A stretch of 64,000 bases of DNA from JBAWAP01 sp049589355 (GTDB lineage Bacteria > Chloroflexota > Anaerolineae > VGOG01), in NCBI GenBank assembly GCA_049589355.1, contig JBAWAP010000193.1:30558-94557 (forward strand), given 5' to 3'. Under the pieces are notes generated by a model. The model had not been told where the DNA came from and did not search any database. It saw only the letters and a program-made list of their open reading frames with translations. Below, piece after piece: positions 24,541-33,172 of this stretch. Position numbers and translations under genes: made by a program. Every line of letters begins with the position of its first letter. Within the stretch, counting starts at the first letter, position 1.

Positions 24541-24678
24541 GGCTACTTTCCGAGAGAGCTCGGTAGAAGAAAGGGGGTGATAGATAGGCGATTTCAGATG
24601 AGGTAGGGTTCTCTGGTTTGGCTCGTTTTGTGAAGAAATCTGAACAATAGCCAATCAAATTTAAGGAGGAGGTAAATC
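24541..24678 (+). repeat. Leader repeat, copy 1 (gap 24329-24678)
   Basis: The 350-base gap after lacI holds no gene. Its first part has a GGGCTCCCA/GTGGGAGC inverted repeat near 24510-24535. From 24541 to the ATG the sequence is nearly identical to 28174-28312, and the identity runs on through the signal peptide. It contains AAAGGGGGTGATAG (24570-24583), an extended Shine-Dalgarno-like motif about 95 bases before the real start. No convincing -35/-10 pair was found. Confidence 0.65.
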
Positions 24679-26133
24679 ATGGAAACCAAACGTATGAGTA
24701 GGCGAGAGTTTCTGACTTTGGCAGGTGCGGCGAGTGGCGCGGCATTGTTGGCGGCCTGCCAGCCGAAGGCGACACCAACGGCCGTTCCTGCGAAGCCGAC
24801 CGACACACCGCCCCCGAAGCCGACCGCAACACCGCCCCCGAAGCCGACCGCAACACCGCCACCTGCCGAGAAGGTGACCATCGAATTCCTGGGCGAGCCA
24901 GGAACGCCGGAGCTGCGTGACGAGGAGGCGGCTAAGTTCCAGGCGGAGAACCCCAACATCGAGTGGGTTGGGGTAGCGCAGCCTACGGGGGTGTCGAGAC
25001 TGGAGCAACTTCTGACCTTGGTCGCCGCCGGTACGCCGCCCGATTGCGCTCGGGTTGAGAGCGACGTCTATCGAACCTACTGCAAGTACGAACTCCTGCT
25101 TGGCATCTCCGACCGCATCGCGGCCGACCCAGAGCTGTCGAAGCCAGACTACTGGATCCAGCCGCAGGAACGGGACCGCTGCGAGTTCGAAGGGGAGTGG
25201 TACGGCATCGGCTCCTGCTGGGTGGCACCTCACTTGTACTACAACAGGTCCCTCTTTGACGAGCTGGGAATCGAGCCGCCCAGCAACGACCCAGAGGAGG
25301 CCTGGGGGTGGGACGAGTTCCTTGGGATCGCGGCGCAACTGACCGTGGACACCAACGGAAAGCATCCCGGTGAAGCGGGTTTCGACTGGAACAGCATCGA
25401 TCGGTGGGGTGCCTTCTGGCCGACCTGGTGGATCCCTCTGCACGCGGCGGTCCAATCCAATGGCGTTAACTGGGTGGACCCGGTGACTGGAAAGATCGTC
25501 CTCGACGCGCCGGCAGCGATGGAGGCACTCCAGCGCGTCGCGGACCTGAACTTGGTCCACCAGGTGGCATTGAGCCAAGCAGACTTTAACACTCTGGCTA
25601 TGGCCGAGGCAGACGTCTTGTCGACCAAGAAGGTGGGACTGTACAACACCGGTTCTTGGTCCGTGAACTGGCTGTGGCAGATCGAGGGGGGGCTGGGCAC
25701 TGGGGTGCTTCCCAAGATGACGCGACCGGCCACCGACATGCAGGCACACATCATCGTCATCGTGAAGGAGACGGAGCATCCGGATGAGTCATGGCAGCTG
25801 ATCCGCTTCCTCGCCTCGCCATGGTTCCAGGAGCGCTACTGTCAGGCCGGACTGTGGCTGCCCAGCCAGACCGCGCTGATGACCCCCGAAGCCATCGCCC
25901 GCTGGTGCACTCCGCCCATACACCCGCCAGGATATGATCTCATCGTCACCGAGTACGCGCCGAAGTATGGCCATTACCTCACCATGCCGGTGGGATACGC
26001 GAAGGCCGCCGAGACCGTTCTCACGCCAGCCTTCGACCAGATCTGGATTGGTGATGCGAGGGCTGAGGATGTCTTGCCCGCGGCCGTGGCAGAGGCCAAC
26101 CGCATCATGGAAGAGGAGCAAGCCAGGCCCTGA
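24679..26133 (+). CDS. CUT1 sugar-binding lipoprotein, system 2
   Basis: A 484-residue Tat-type lipoprotein (SRREFLTLAG, lipobox LLAAC near residue 29) with a Pro/Thr/Lys linker of repeated PKPTATPP units (about 36-66). It carries a solute-binding family 1 domain with YGIGSCWVAPHLYYNRSLFDELGIEP near residue 175. The first 28 residues are almost identical to those of the system 3 binding protein (28313), whereas the mature parts are diverged homologues. The start follows AAGGAGGAGG. It is probably an arabino-oligosaccharide binder; the exact ligand is unknown. Confidence 0.87.
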   Translation: METKRMSRREFLTLAGAASGAALLAACQPKATPTAVPAKPTDTPPPKPTATPPPKPTATPPPAEKVTIEFLGEPGTPELRDEEAAKFQAENPNIEWVGVAQPTGVSRLEQLLTLVAAGTPPDCARVESDVYRTYCKYELLLGISDRIAADPELSKPDYWIQPQERDRCEFEGEWYGIGSCWVAPHLYYNRSLFDELGIEPPSNDPEEAWGWDEFLGIAAQLTVDTNGKHPGEAGFDWNSIDRWGAFWPTWWIPLHAAVQSNGVNWVDPVTGKIVLDAPAAMEALQRVADLNLVHQVALSQADFNTLAMAEADVLSTKKVGLYNTGSWSVNWLWQIEGGLGTGVLPKMTRPATDMQAHIIVIVKETEHPDESWQLIRFLASPWFQERYCQAGLWLPSQTALMTPEAIARWCTPPIHPPGYDLIVTEYAPKYGHYLTMPVGYAKAAETVLTPAFDQIWIGDARAEDVLPAAVAEANRIMEEEQARP

Positions 26134-26218
26134 TAGGCGGATGCCATGCGGCTAGTTCCGCGACGAACCGAAGCCGCCGGAGCTGATGGGTAACTCGCCG
26201 AATCAGCCCAAAGAGACG

Positions 26219-26277
26219 AACCCCGGCTGCGTGGGGTCGGCTGCGCGCGCGGCAACAGGCCCTGCGCGGCCGGGGTT
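26219..26277 (+). terminator. GC-rich hairpin between binding-protein and permease genes, system 2
   Basis: AACCCCGGCTGCG (26219-26231) pairs with CGCGGCCGGGGTT (26265-26277) at 12 of 13 positions. An equivalent hairpin containing the same AACAGGCCCTGCGCGGCC string occurs in system 3. It is a likely attenuator or stabiliser. Confidence 0.6.
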
Positions 26278-26294
26278 GCCAAAGGAGGTAGGAC

Positions 26295-27212
26295 ATGAGT
26301 GTGGAAACTCGCCGGTTGGGGCACCTTTGGCCGCGAACGGCGAAGAGCAGACGGGCTGTGACCGGCTACCTTTTCATCTTGCCCTTCATACTGGGTTTTC
26401 TCTTGTGGTTCTTGCTGCCCGCGTTAGTCGCGGCCTGGCTGACCTTCTTTGACTGGAATATGATCCAGGATCCGACTTTTATCGGATTGGAGAACTTCAG
26501 GCATATTTTCCGGGACAGGCTTTTCATACAGTCGCTAAAGGCCACCACCTACTATACGCTTGGCTCGGTTCCGGTAAGTTTGGTGATGGCCTTTCTGATT
26601 GCGCTGCTGCTGAATACCAAGGTGCGCGGGATGGCGGTCTTTCGCACCATCTATTACCTCCCCACCATCGTACCGGCGGTGGCGAACGCGGTGCTGTGGA
26701 ACTTTGTGTTCAGCACGGAGTTCGGTTTGGTGAATGCGCTGCTGCGCGCTTTGGGCCTGCCCAAGGTCCCGTGGCTTCAGGATCCAGAATGGGCCATGCC
26801 GGCCTTGATCATCATGAGCTTATGGGGACTGGGTTACACCGTGGTGATCTACCTGGCCGGGCTGCAGGGGATTCCCGAGGTGCTGTACGAAGCAGCCGAG
26901 GTTGACGGGGCGGGCCGCTGGGCCAAGCTGCGGCATGTGACGATTCCGCTCATGTCCCCGGTCATCTTCTTCAACCTGATCATGGGCATCATCGGTTCCT
27001 TTCAGGTTTTCATCGCGGGTTATCTGATCACCGCAGGTGGACCACAAAACGCGACGCTGTTCTACGTGCTCTATACCTACAGGACCGGGATCCAATACTT
27101 TAACATGGGATACGCGGCTGTGCTGGCGTGGATCCTCTTCTTCATCATCCTGGGATTGACACTGCTCATCTTCAGGTATGTGGGGCGTCTGGTGTACTAT
27201 GAAGCACTATAA
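26295..27212 (+). CDS. CUT1 sugar ABC permease (MalF type), system 2
   Basis: A 305-residue permease with six predicted membrane segments and an EAA loop (LYEAAEVDGAGRWAKLRHVTIP, about residues 196-217). The start has AAAGGAGG. It is a close paralogue of 29963, sharing the VRG-AVFRTIYYLP and MSPVIFFNLIMGIIG-FQVF segments, which shows tandem duplication of the transporter unit. It needs an ATPase encoded elsewhere. Confidence 0.88.
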   Translation: MSVETRRLGHLWPRTAKSRRAVTGYLFILPFILGFLLWFLLPALVAAWLTFFDWNMIQDPTFIGLENFRHIFRDRLFIQSLKATTYYTLGSVPVSLVMAFLIALLLNTKVRGMAVFRTIYYLPTIVPAVANAVLWNFVFSTEFGLVNALLRALGLPKVPWLQDPEWAMPALIIMSLWGLGYTVVIYLAGLQGIPEVLYEAAEVDGAGRWAKLRHVTIPLMSPVIFFNLIMGIIGSFQVFIAGYLITAGGPQNATLFYVLYTYRTGIQYFNMGYAAVLAWILFFIILGLTLLIFRYVGRLVYYEAL

Positions 27213-27222
27213 AGGAGGCAGT

Positions 27223-28155
27223 ATGGCAACGCAAAGTGAAACTGTTTCCGTAACGCGAGCGCCTGGAGCCAGGCTACCGATCGGGCGACTGGTCAACGGG
27301 GAGCGCTTGTGGCGTGCCTTGACATGGACGTTGTTGCTTGTCGGGGCTTGCGTGATGCTCCTGCCCTTCTTGTGGCTGGTCACCAGCTCCCTCAAGACCG
27401 AGTTGGAGGTCTTTCAGTATCCACCGAAGTGGATTCCCACCCCCCCCCAATTTCAGAACTATATCGACGCCTGGACCACCAAACCGTTGCGCCAGCCAGG
27501 CTTTGGCGTCTATCTCAAGAACACCTTTTTCATCGTCATCCTCAACGAGATCGCCATCCTTGGGTCTACCTCGCTGTGTGCTTACGCATTGGCGCGCATT
27601 GACTTTCCGGGCAAGAATTTCTGGTTTGCCGTCGTGTTGTCCACCATGATGCTGCCCGGTGTGGTCTTGATGATCCCGACCTTCGTGCTCTATAGCCGTA
27701 TGGGTTGGGTGAATACCTTCCTTCCACTCACTGTGCCGCACTTCTTCGCGGCTAGCGGGGGTGGCGCGTTCTTCATCTTTCTCCTGCGGCAGTTCTTCCT
27801 TACTCTGCCCCCGGAGCTGGCCGATGCGGCCCGCGTTGATGGGTGTAGCGAGCTTGGCATCTATCGGCGTATCATGCTGCCCTTGGCCAAGCCTGCCCTG
27901 GCGACAGTAGCGGTCTTTACCTTCATTTGGAGTTGGAACGACTATATGGGGCCGTTGCTATATTTGTCGAAAGACCCAAACAAGTGGACCGTCGCCCTGG
28001 GCCTGGCGATGTTCAGGACCGGTATGTGGCAGCGGACGCGCTGGGACCTACTCATGGCCGCTTCGACGATGATGCTTATGCCCATTGTAGTGATCTTTTT
28101 CCTGGCGCAGCGCTACTTCATCCAGGGGATCGTGGTGACTGGGTTGAAGGGCTAA
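27223..28155 (+). CDS. CUT1 sugar ABC permease (MalG type), system 2
   Basis: A 310-residue permease with EAA-type motif LADAARVDGCSELGIYRRIMLP (about residues 202-223). The open frame begins at 27178 inside the previous gene. The ATG at 27223 follows AAAGGAGG and starts a normal N-terminus, so it is preferred. It ends in the FIQGIVVTGLKG tail shared with 30883. Eighteen bases later the repeated leader of system 3 begins. Confidence 0.88.
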   Translation: MATQSETVSVTRAPGARLPIGRLVNGERLWRALTWTLLLVGACVMLLPFLWLVTSSLKTELEVFQYPPKWIPTPPQFQNYIDAWTTKPLRQPGFGVYLKNTFFIVILNEIAILGSTSLCAYALARIDFPGKNFWFAVVLSTMMLPGVVLMIPTFVLYSRMGWVNTFLPLTVPHFFAASGGGAFFIFLLRQFFLTLPPELADAARVDGCSELGIYRRIMLPLAKPALATVAVFTFIWSWNDYMGPLLYLSKDPNKWTVALGLAMFRTGMWQRTRWDLLMAASTMMLMPIVVIFFLAQRYFIQGIVVTGLKG

Positions 28156-28173
28156 ACCGCTGGGAGCCGCCAC

Positions 28174-28312
28174 GGCTACTTTCCGAGAGAGCTCGGTAGA
28201 GGAAAGGGGGTGATAGATAGGCGATTTCAGATGAGGTAGGGTTCTCCGGTTTGGCTCGTTTTGTGAAGAAATCCGAACAACAACCAACCAAATTTAAGGA
28301 GGAGGCAAAATC
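28174..28312 (+). repeat. Leader repeat, copy 2
   Basis: A near-exact copy of 24541-24678 with one single-base length difference close to the start codon, including AAAGGGGGTGATAG at 28203-28216 and the same AAGGAGGAGG start site. It lies directly between systems 2 and 3, as expected from tandem duplication of a leader-binding protein-permease-permease unit. Confidence 0.65.
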
Positions 28313-29767
28313 ATGCCAACCAAACGTATGAATAGGCGCGAGTTTCTGACTTTGGCAGGTGCGGCGAGTGGCGCAGCATTGTTGGCGGCCTGCCAGCCAC
28401 GGGTGGTCAAAGAGACAGTAGAGGTACCGGTAGTCCAAACTGTGGAGGTAGAGAAGACCGTTATCGTTCAGGCGACTCCCGCACCAGAGGAAGTGGCGGA
28501 GATCAGCTTCATGGGTTGGGGCGGGCCTGAGGAGGACGAGGGCGTTCGCGCTGCCGTCAGGGTTTTCGAGGGCGCGGAGCCCAACATCAAGGTGACCTGG
28601 CTACACACGCCGGAGAACTATTCGGAGAAAATGCTGGCCATGATGGCCGCCGGCACGCCACCGGACACGGCTTTCATCAGGAACCAGGACTACATTACCT
28701 ATGCCCACGAGGGAATGCTGCTCGACATCACCGATATGCTCAAGGCCGACCCGGTCGTAGGCAGGCCAGGTTACTTCATCGAGCCCCAGGAAACAGAGCG
28801 CGCCACATATCAAGGGCGCTGGTACGGCATCGGTTCCTGCTGGACGGGCTCTCACATCTACCTCAACGCCGACATCTTCGACGAGGCGGGCATCGAACCA
28901 CCGAGCAACGATCCCGACGAGGCCTGGGAGTGGGACCACTTCGTCGAGGTGGCCCGCGAGTTGACGGTGGATGCCAGTGGCAAACACCCGGGGGAGAGCG
29001 GCTTCGACGTGAACAACGTGGAACGATGGGGGGTCTACTGGGATAAATGGTGGATGGAGCTTCTGGGGCCCATCGAGTCCAATTATGGGAAGTACATCGA
29101 TCCAGATACCGGCTTGTTGGCTCTCGATCAGCCGGCAACCACCGAGGCCATCCAGCGTATCGCCGATCTGACTCTGGTGCATCAGGTGGCGCCCCTCTCT
29201 GCGGTCTTGACGCAACTGGGAATGACCAACACGCAGATGCTGGAGACCGGCAAGCTGGCCATGGCGATAGATGGCTCCTGGGCCTTGGCCTGGATGTGCA
29301 AGATCCAGCCCACGCTGGGAACAGCCGTCTTGCCCAAGATACAGCGGCCTGCTACTGGCCTGCAAGCCCACCTGCACTCCGCTTTCGCGGCCTCGAAACA
29401 CCCCCAGGCCGCCTGGCGCTGGGTGCGTTTCCTGGCCACCGAGTTTTACCAGCTCCAGTTCTTGAAAATGGGGCTCTGGCTGCCCAGCCAGACCGACCTG
29501 ATGACTGAGGAAGGGCTGGCGAGGTGGATGACCTTGCGAACGAGTCCGACCGAAGGTGTCCATCCGTCTGGCTATGAACTGATCGTGACTGAGTATGTGC
29601 CCAAGTATGGCCACATCCTCTATCAGCCACCAGGTTATCAACAGGTCGAGACGACGGTCACCACCCCCGCGTTCGATGCCATCTGGATCGGCGACAAGAC
29701 GGCCGAGGAGGCATTGAAGGAGGTCGTACCGGAGGGCAACCGCATCTTTAAAGAAGCGCTCCTCTGA
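28313..29767 (+). CDS. CUT1 sugar-binding lipoprotein, system 3
   Basis: A 484-residue Tat-type lipoprotein (NRREFLTLAG, LLAAC), the same length as the system 2 protein. The linker differs: a Val/Glu-rich stretch (about 32-60) replaces the Pro/Thr linker. The mature domain shares YGIGSCWTGSHIYLNADIFDEAGIEP with system 2 but diverges elsewhere. Conserved leader and signal with diverged ligand domain suggest duplication followed by change of substrate. It is first in a three-gene set without ATPase. Confidence 0.87.
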   Translation: MPTKRMNRREFLTLAGAASGAALLAACQPRVVKETVEVPVVQTVEVEKTVIVQATPAPEEVAEISFMGWGGPEEDEGVRAAVRVFEGAEPNIKVTWLHTPENYSEKMLAMMAAGTPPDTAFIRNQDYITYAHEGMLLDITDMLKADPVVGRPGYFIEPQETERATYQGRWYGIGSCWTGSHIYLNADIFDEAGIEPPSNDPDEAWEWDHFVEVARELTVDASGKHPGESGFDVNNVERWGVYWDKWWMELLGPIESNYGKYIDPDTGLLALDQPATTEAIQRIADLTLVHQVAPLSAVLTQLGMTNTQMLETGKLAMAIDGSWALAWMCKIQPTLGTAVLPKIQRPATGLQAHLHSAFAASKHPQAAWRWVRFLATEFYQLQFLKMGLWLPSQTDLMTEEGLARWMTLRTSPTEGVHPSGYELIVTEYVPKYGHILYQPPGYQQVETTVTTPAFDAIWIGDKTAEEALKEVVPEGNRIFKEALL

Positions 29768-29787
29768 AACCAAGCGCGGACAAGCCC

Positions 29788-29836
29788 GGCTGCGCAGGGC
29801 ATTCCAGTTGAACGCTGGAACAGGCCCTGCGCGGCC
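29788..29836 (+). terminator. Long hairpin between binding-protein and permease genes, system 3
   Basis: GGCTGCGCAGGGC pairs with GCCCTGCGCGGCC (one G-U pair), and TTCCAG with CTGGAA inside it, around a seven-base loop: about 19 pairs. A second hairpin built from GGGCTCCCA and GTGGGAGCC follows at about 29877-29916. Both fit attenuation between the binding protein and the permeases. Confidence 0.65.
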
Positions 29837-29962
29837 AAATCTTGATTGGAGTCTCAGTACATTGTGCAGCAGAGCGGGCTCCCATGCCCGCGTTCCGGCG
29901 GCGTGGGAGCCGCCTCTGCTAGTAGCTTGTGATCTACTGAGTTTGGCTCCTTTGAGGAGGAT

Positions 29963-30871
29963 ATGATGACCGCGATAGTCCGCTGGCTGAGAAAACCGGC
30001 GGGGAGACGGAACGTTACCGGCTACATCTTTATCGCTCCCTTTATCCTGGGTTTCCTGTTGTGGTTCCTGATACCGGCAGGGACCTCCCTCTGGCTGGCC
30101 TTCCAGAAATGGAACATGATTGCCCCGCCCAAGTTCGTTGCTTTGGACAACTTTAAGAGAATTGTGTCGGACAAGCTCTTCTGGCAAGCCTTGAAGGTAA
30201 CCACCGTATACACGACTATCTCGGTGCCGCTGAGTATGGTTCTGGCCTTCCTGTTGGCCCTGCTGATGAACACCAAGGTGCGCGGGATCGCCGTCTTTCG
30301 CACCATCTATTACCTGCCGAGCATCGTGCCGGCGGTGGCCAACGCGGTCCTGTGGGCCTGGTTCCTGAACTCGGATTTCGGCTTGCTCAATGCGCTCCTG
30401 CATGCCATTGGCCTACCCAAGGTTCTTTGGCTCCAGAAACCGGCATGGGCTTTGCCGGCCCTGATTTTGATGAGCCTGTGGGGCCTGGGCGGAGGGATGG
30501 TGATCTACCTGGCCGGCCTGCAGGGCATCCCCGAGGTGTTCTATGAAGCGGCGGAGATCGACGGCGCAGGTGCGTGGGCGAAACTGCGGCACGTGACGAT
30601 CCCACTGATGTCGCCGGTCATTTTCTTTAACCTAATCATGGGCATCATCGGCACCTTTCAGGTCTTCACCGCTGGTTACCTCATTACAAGTGGCGGCCCG
30701 CAGAACGCCACCCTTTTCTATGTCCTATACCTGTGGCGCAATGCCTTCCTGTACCTGGACATGGGATACGCCGCAGCGCTGGCGTGGGTGCTCTTCTTCA
30801 TCATCATGGGGCTGACAGCATTTATCTTCAGGGGCATAGGCCGCCGGGTCTACTACGAGCTGGTTGGTTGA
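29963..30871 (+). CDS. CUT1 sugar ABC permease (MalF type), system 3
   Basis: A 302-residue permease, paralogue of 26295, with EAA loop FYEAAEIDGAGAWAKLRHVTIP (about residues 193-214) and six membrane segments. Two adjacent ATGs (29963, 29966) follow GAGGAGG; either may be used. It is coupled to the next gene by an 11-base gap. Like the other two CUT1 sets in this window, it has no cognate ATPase beside it. Confidence 0.88.
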   Translation: MMTAIVRWLRKPAGRRNVTGYIFIAPFILGFLLWFLIPAGTSLWLAFQKWNMIAPPKFVALDNFKRIVSDKLFWQALKVTTVYTTISVPLSMVLAFLLALLMNTKVRGIAVFRTIYYLPSIVPAVANAVLWAWFLNSDFGLLNALLHAIGLPKVLWLQKPAWALPALILMSLWGLGGGMVIYLAGLQGIPEVFYEAAEIDGAGAWAKLRHVTIPLMSPVIFFNLIMGIIGTFQVFTAGYLITSGGPQNATLFYVLYLWRNAFLYLDMGYAAALAWVLFFIIMGLTAFIFRGIGRRVYYELVG

Positions 30872-30882
30872 GGAGGTGAATC

Positions 30883-31788
30883 GTGACAGCGACTGACGTC
30901 AGGCATTCTGCAAAGAGTTCTTTTGGGGCTCGCGCTGTGAGTGGCAGATTAAGCCGTAGGTGGTTATCCCGAGCCGTGATCTGGGTGGTGCTGGTCGTAG
31001 GAGCGGTCGTGATGATGGTCCCTCTCCTGTGGATGGTCAGCAGTTCCTTCAAATTGGAGCAGAAGGTCTTCCAGTTTCCTCCTCAGTTGATTCCAAACCC
31101 GTTCCGTCTTGCAAACTACGTGGATGCCCTGACCTACAAACCGTTCCCCATTTATCTCAAGAATACCGTTTTCCTCGTCCTGATGAACGAGTTGGCCGTC
31201 CTCTTGGCCTCCTCTTTCTGTGCCTATGGCTTTGCCCGCATACGGTTTGCGGGGCGCGAGTTATGGTTTGCTATCGTGCTGGCTACCATGATGGTGCCTT
31301 ATGTGGTCACGTTGGTGCCACAATTTGTGATCTTCAGCCGGCTCCACTGGGTTGATACGTTCCTGCCGCTCATCGTGCCCCAGTTCTTTGGAGGAGGAGC
31401 CTTCTATATCTTCCTCCTGCGCCAATTCTTCCGCACCATCCCGGAGGAACTGGCCGATGCGGCGCGTATTGATGGATGTAGCGAGTTTGGTATCTACGCG
31501 CGCATTATGCTGCCGCTAGCCAAGCCGGCGCTGATCACCGTGGCGATCTTTACCTTCTTGGGCACGTGGAACGATTTCATGGGCCCTCTCTTATACCTTA
31601 ACTCGCCGGGAAAATTCACCCTTGCCCTAGGTCTGGCGACGTTCCGCAGCGCGTTGGCTGTCGGACGGTCGCGCTGGGACCTGCTGATGGCCTTTTCGAC
31701 GGCGATGACTTTGCCAGTTGTCGTCGTCTTCTTCCTCGCCCAGCGGTATTTTGTGCAGGGAGTCGTGATGACTGGACTCAAGGGCTAA
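30883..31788 (+). CDS. CUT1 sugar ABC permease (MalG type), system 3
   Basis: A 301-residue permease starting at a GTG five bases after AGGAGGTGA. Its EAA-type motif LADAARIDGCSEFGIYARIMLP (about residues 190-211) and the FVQGVVMTGLKG tail mark it as paralogue of 27223. It closes the third transporter set. The 388-base gap that follows contains only a degenerate gene fragment and no clear terminator. Confidence 0.88.
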   Translation: MTATDVRHSAKSSFGARAVSGRLSRRWLSRAVIWVVLVVGAVVMMVPLLWMVSSSFKLEQKVFQFPPQLIPNPFRLANYVDALTYKPFPIYLKNTVFLVLMNELAVLLASSFCAYGFARIRFAGRELWFAIVLATMMVPYVVTLVPQFVIFSRLHWVDTFLPLIVPQFFGGGAFYIFLLRQFFRTIPEELADAARIDGCSEFGIYARIMLPLAKPALITVAIFTFLGTWNDFMGPLLYLNSPGKFTLALGLATFRSALAVGRSRWDLLMAFSTAMTLPVVVVFFLAQRYFVQGVVMTGLKG

Positions 31789-31998
31789 ACGGCATTGTCC
31801 GAAGCACTGTTAACGCCACAAAACAATTCACCATAGGACAGCGCGACTGAGTTTGGTATGAGCTGGTGAACGAGGTGCCAGCCGTCCGGCGCATACTGAC
31901 GGCAGGAGGAGTACCTCGTCAGCCTTTTACCGCCCATCTATGTTCTCTCCGATAATTGAGTTACCTCGCTTCTTCCATAATGAAAGGGGCGTCGCCCG

Positions 31999-32095
31999 CC
32001 CGACCTGATTGAGATCGGTCTCGATGTGCACAAGAGTGTACAACCTTAGGCTAAGAACAGTAATCCCCTACGAACTGAAACGCAAATACGACTTC
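31999..32095 (+). pseudogene. Remnant of a fourth URO-D-fold gene (gap 31789-32176)
   Basis: In the 388-base gap after system 3, one frame encodes PDLIEIGLDV followed by HKSVQP and a stop. The first ten residues are identical to the zinc-site helix region of the URO-D-like protein at 9059. After a frameshift, ELKRKYDF continues the match (LKKEYGDK there). The rest of the gene is gone. Nothing else recognisable is in this gap. Confidence 0.45.
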
Positions 32096-32176
32096 CGTAG
32101 CCGTAGGAGCCGGGTAGTTCCCCTGTTGCCTCTGAAATGACAAGCGTGGTCGTTGGCCAAAGGAAGGGTTGAGCCA

Positions 32177-33172
32177 GTGTCTGTCGAGCGAAACATCTAT
32201 CGGGTCGGAATCGTGGGCGCCGGCAACATATCGAGACTGCATCTGGAGGCCATAGACCGCCACCCGGACCGGGTGCAGGCGGTGGCGCTCTGTGACCCCA
32301 ACAAAGAAACCCTCATAGCCCGTGCTGCCGACTACGGGATTTCTGAATGCTATGCCGACCTGGCCGATATGATCGCACAGGCCGACATCAATGTGGCGGT
32401 GGTCTGCACGCCAACCCACGTCCGCCAGGAGGTTCTCTTTCCTCTGATCGAGGCAGGAATCCCGACCCTGTGTGAGAAGCCGTTTGCGGAAACGTACGCC
32501 GAAGCAGTGGCGATTGAGCGTGAAGCTCGCGAGGCCAGCGTGCCCATCGCCATCAACCAGAACTTCCGCCGGCATTTTACCTTCCACCTGGCACGGGAGA
32601 TCCTTGCGCGAGGACACCTGGGCCGGCCGCTCCATCTGGTACAGAGCGCTCTCTACCTCCGGCGCGACAAGGGCTGGCGTCAGCAGCGCAAGCGGTACGT
32701 CATGGCGGTGATGTCGATCCACTGGTTCGACGGATATCGCTACCTGCTCCGTGATGAGCCTGAGACTGTCTACTGCCGCGGCGTCAATTCCCCGGCTACC
32801 GAGGGAGGCGACGACACGGAGATTTCTGTGATCCTGCAGTTCCACCAGGGCACGGTCGTCTCCCTCTCAGAGGGCTTCTCCAGCTTCGCTCAGCAGAGTG
32901 CGTGCAGCCTGGACTGCGAAAGGGGTGCATTGGTGCTGGGGTATGAGGCGCTTACCGAAGTCCGGCCTGACGGCGAGCGGATCGAGCATCGGAACCCGTT
33001 TGACAAGGCGGAAGCGACCTGGTACTTGCTGGATGACTTGATGAAGGCGGTTGAGGAGCAGCGCGCACCCGAGACCGCCGCCGCGGATAACCTAAAGTCT
33101 ATGCGGATTCTTGAAGGAGCGTACCGTTCTCTGGAGGAGAACGGCGTGGTCCGGCTGGAGGAGATCGAATGA
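32177..33172 (+). CDS. Gfo/Idh/MocA-family sugar oxidoreductase
   Basis: A 331-residue NAD(P)-dependent dehydrogenase. The Rossmann motif is GIVGAGNISRLH near the N-terminus and the EKP signature is CEKPFAET near residue 99. A C-terminal alpha/beta domain follows, with WFDGYRYLL in place of the common WDH/GxHxxD. It probably oxidises or epimerises a sugar or inositol-like compound. The GTG at 32177 follows AAAGGAAGGG at good spacing; the open frame reaches a TTG at 32153. The stop overlaps the next gene (ATGA), so they are coupled. Confidence 0.87.
   Translation: MSVERNIYRVGIVGAGNISRLHLEAIDRHPDRVQAVALCDPNKETLIARAADYGISECYADLADMIAQADINVAVVCTPTHVRQEVLFPLIEAGIPTLCEKPFAETYAEAVAIEREAREASVPIAINQNFRRHFTFHLAREILARGHLGRPLHLVQSALYLRRDKGWRQQRKRYVMAVMSIHWFDGYRYLLRDEPETVYCRGVNSPATEGGDDTEISVILQFHQGTVVSLSEGFSSFAQQSACSLDCERGALVLGYEALTEVRPDGERIEHRNPFDKAEATWYLLDDLMKAVEEQRAPETAAADNLKSMRILEGAYRSLEENGVVRLEEIE

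Noticed and set aside
28601..30403. Long open frame of 600 codons on the minus strand
   Set aside because: It lies opposite a binding-protein gene, the intergenic hairpin and a permease gene, has low-complexity charged composition, and matches nothing. It is a GC-rich shadow frame.
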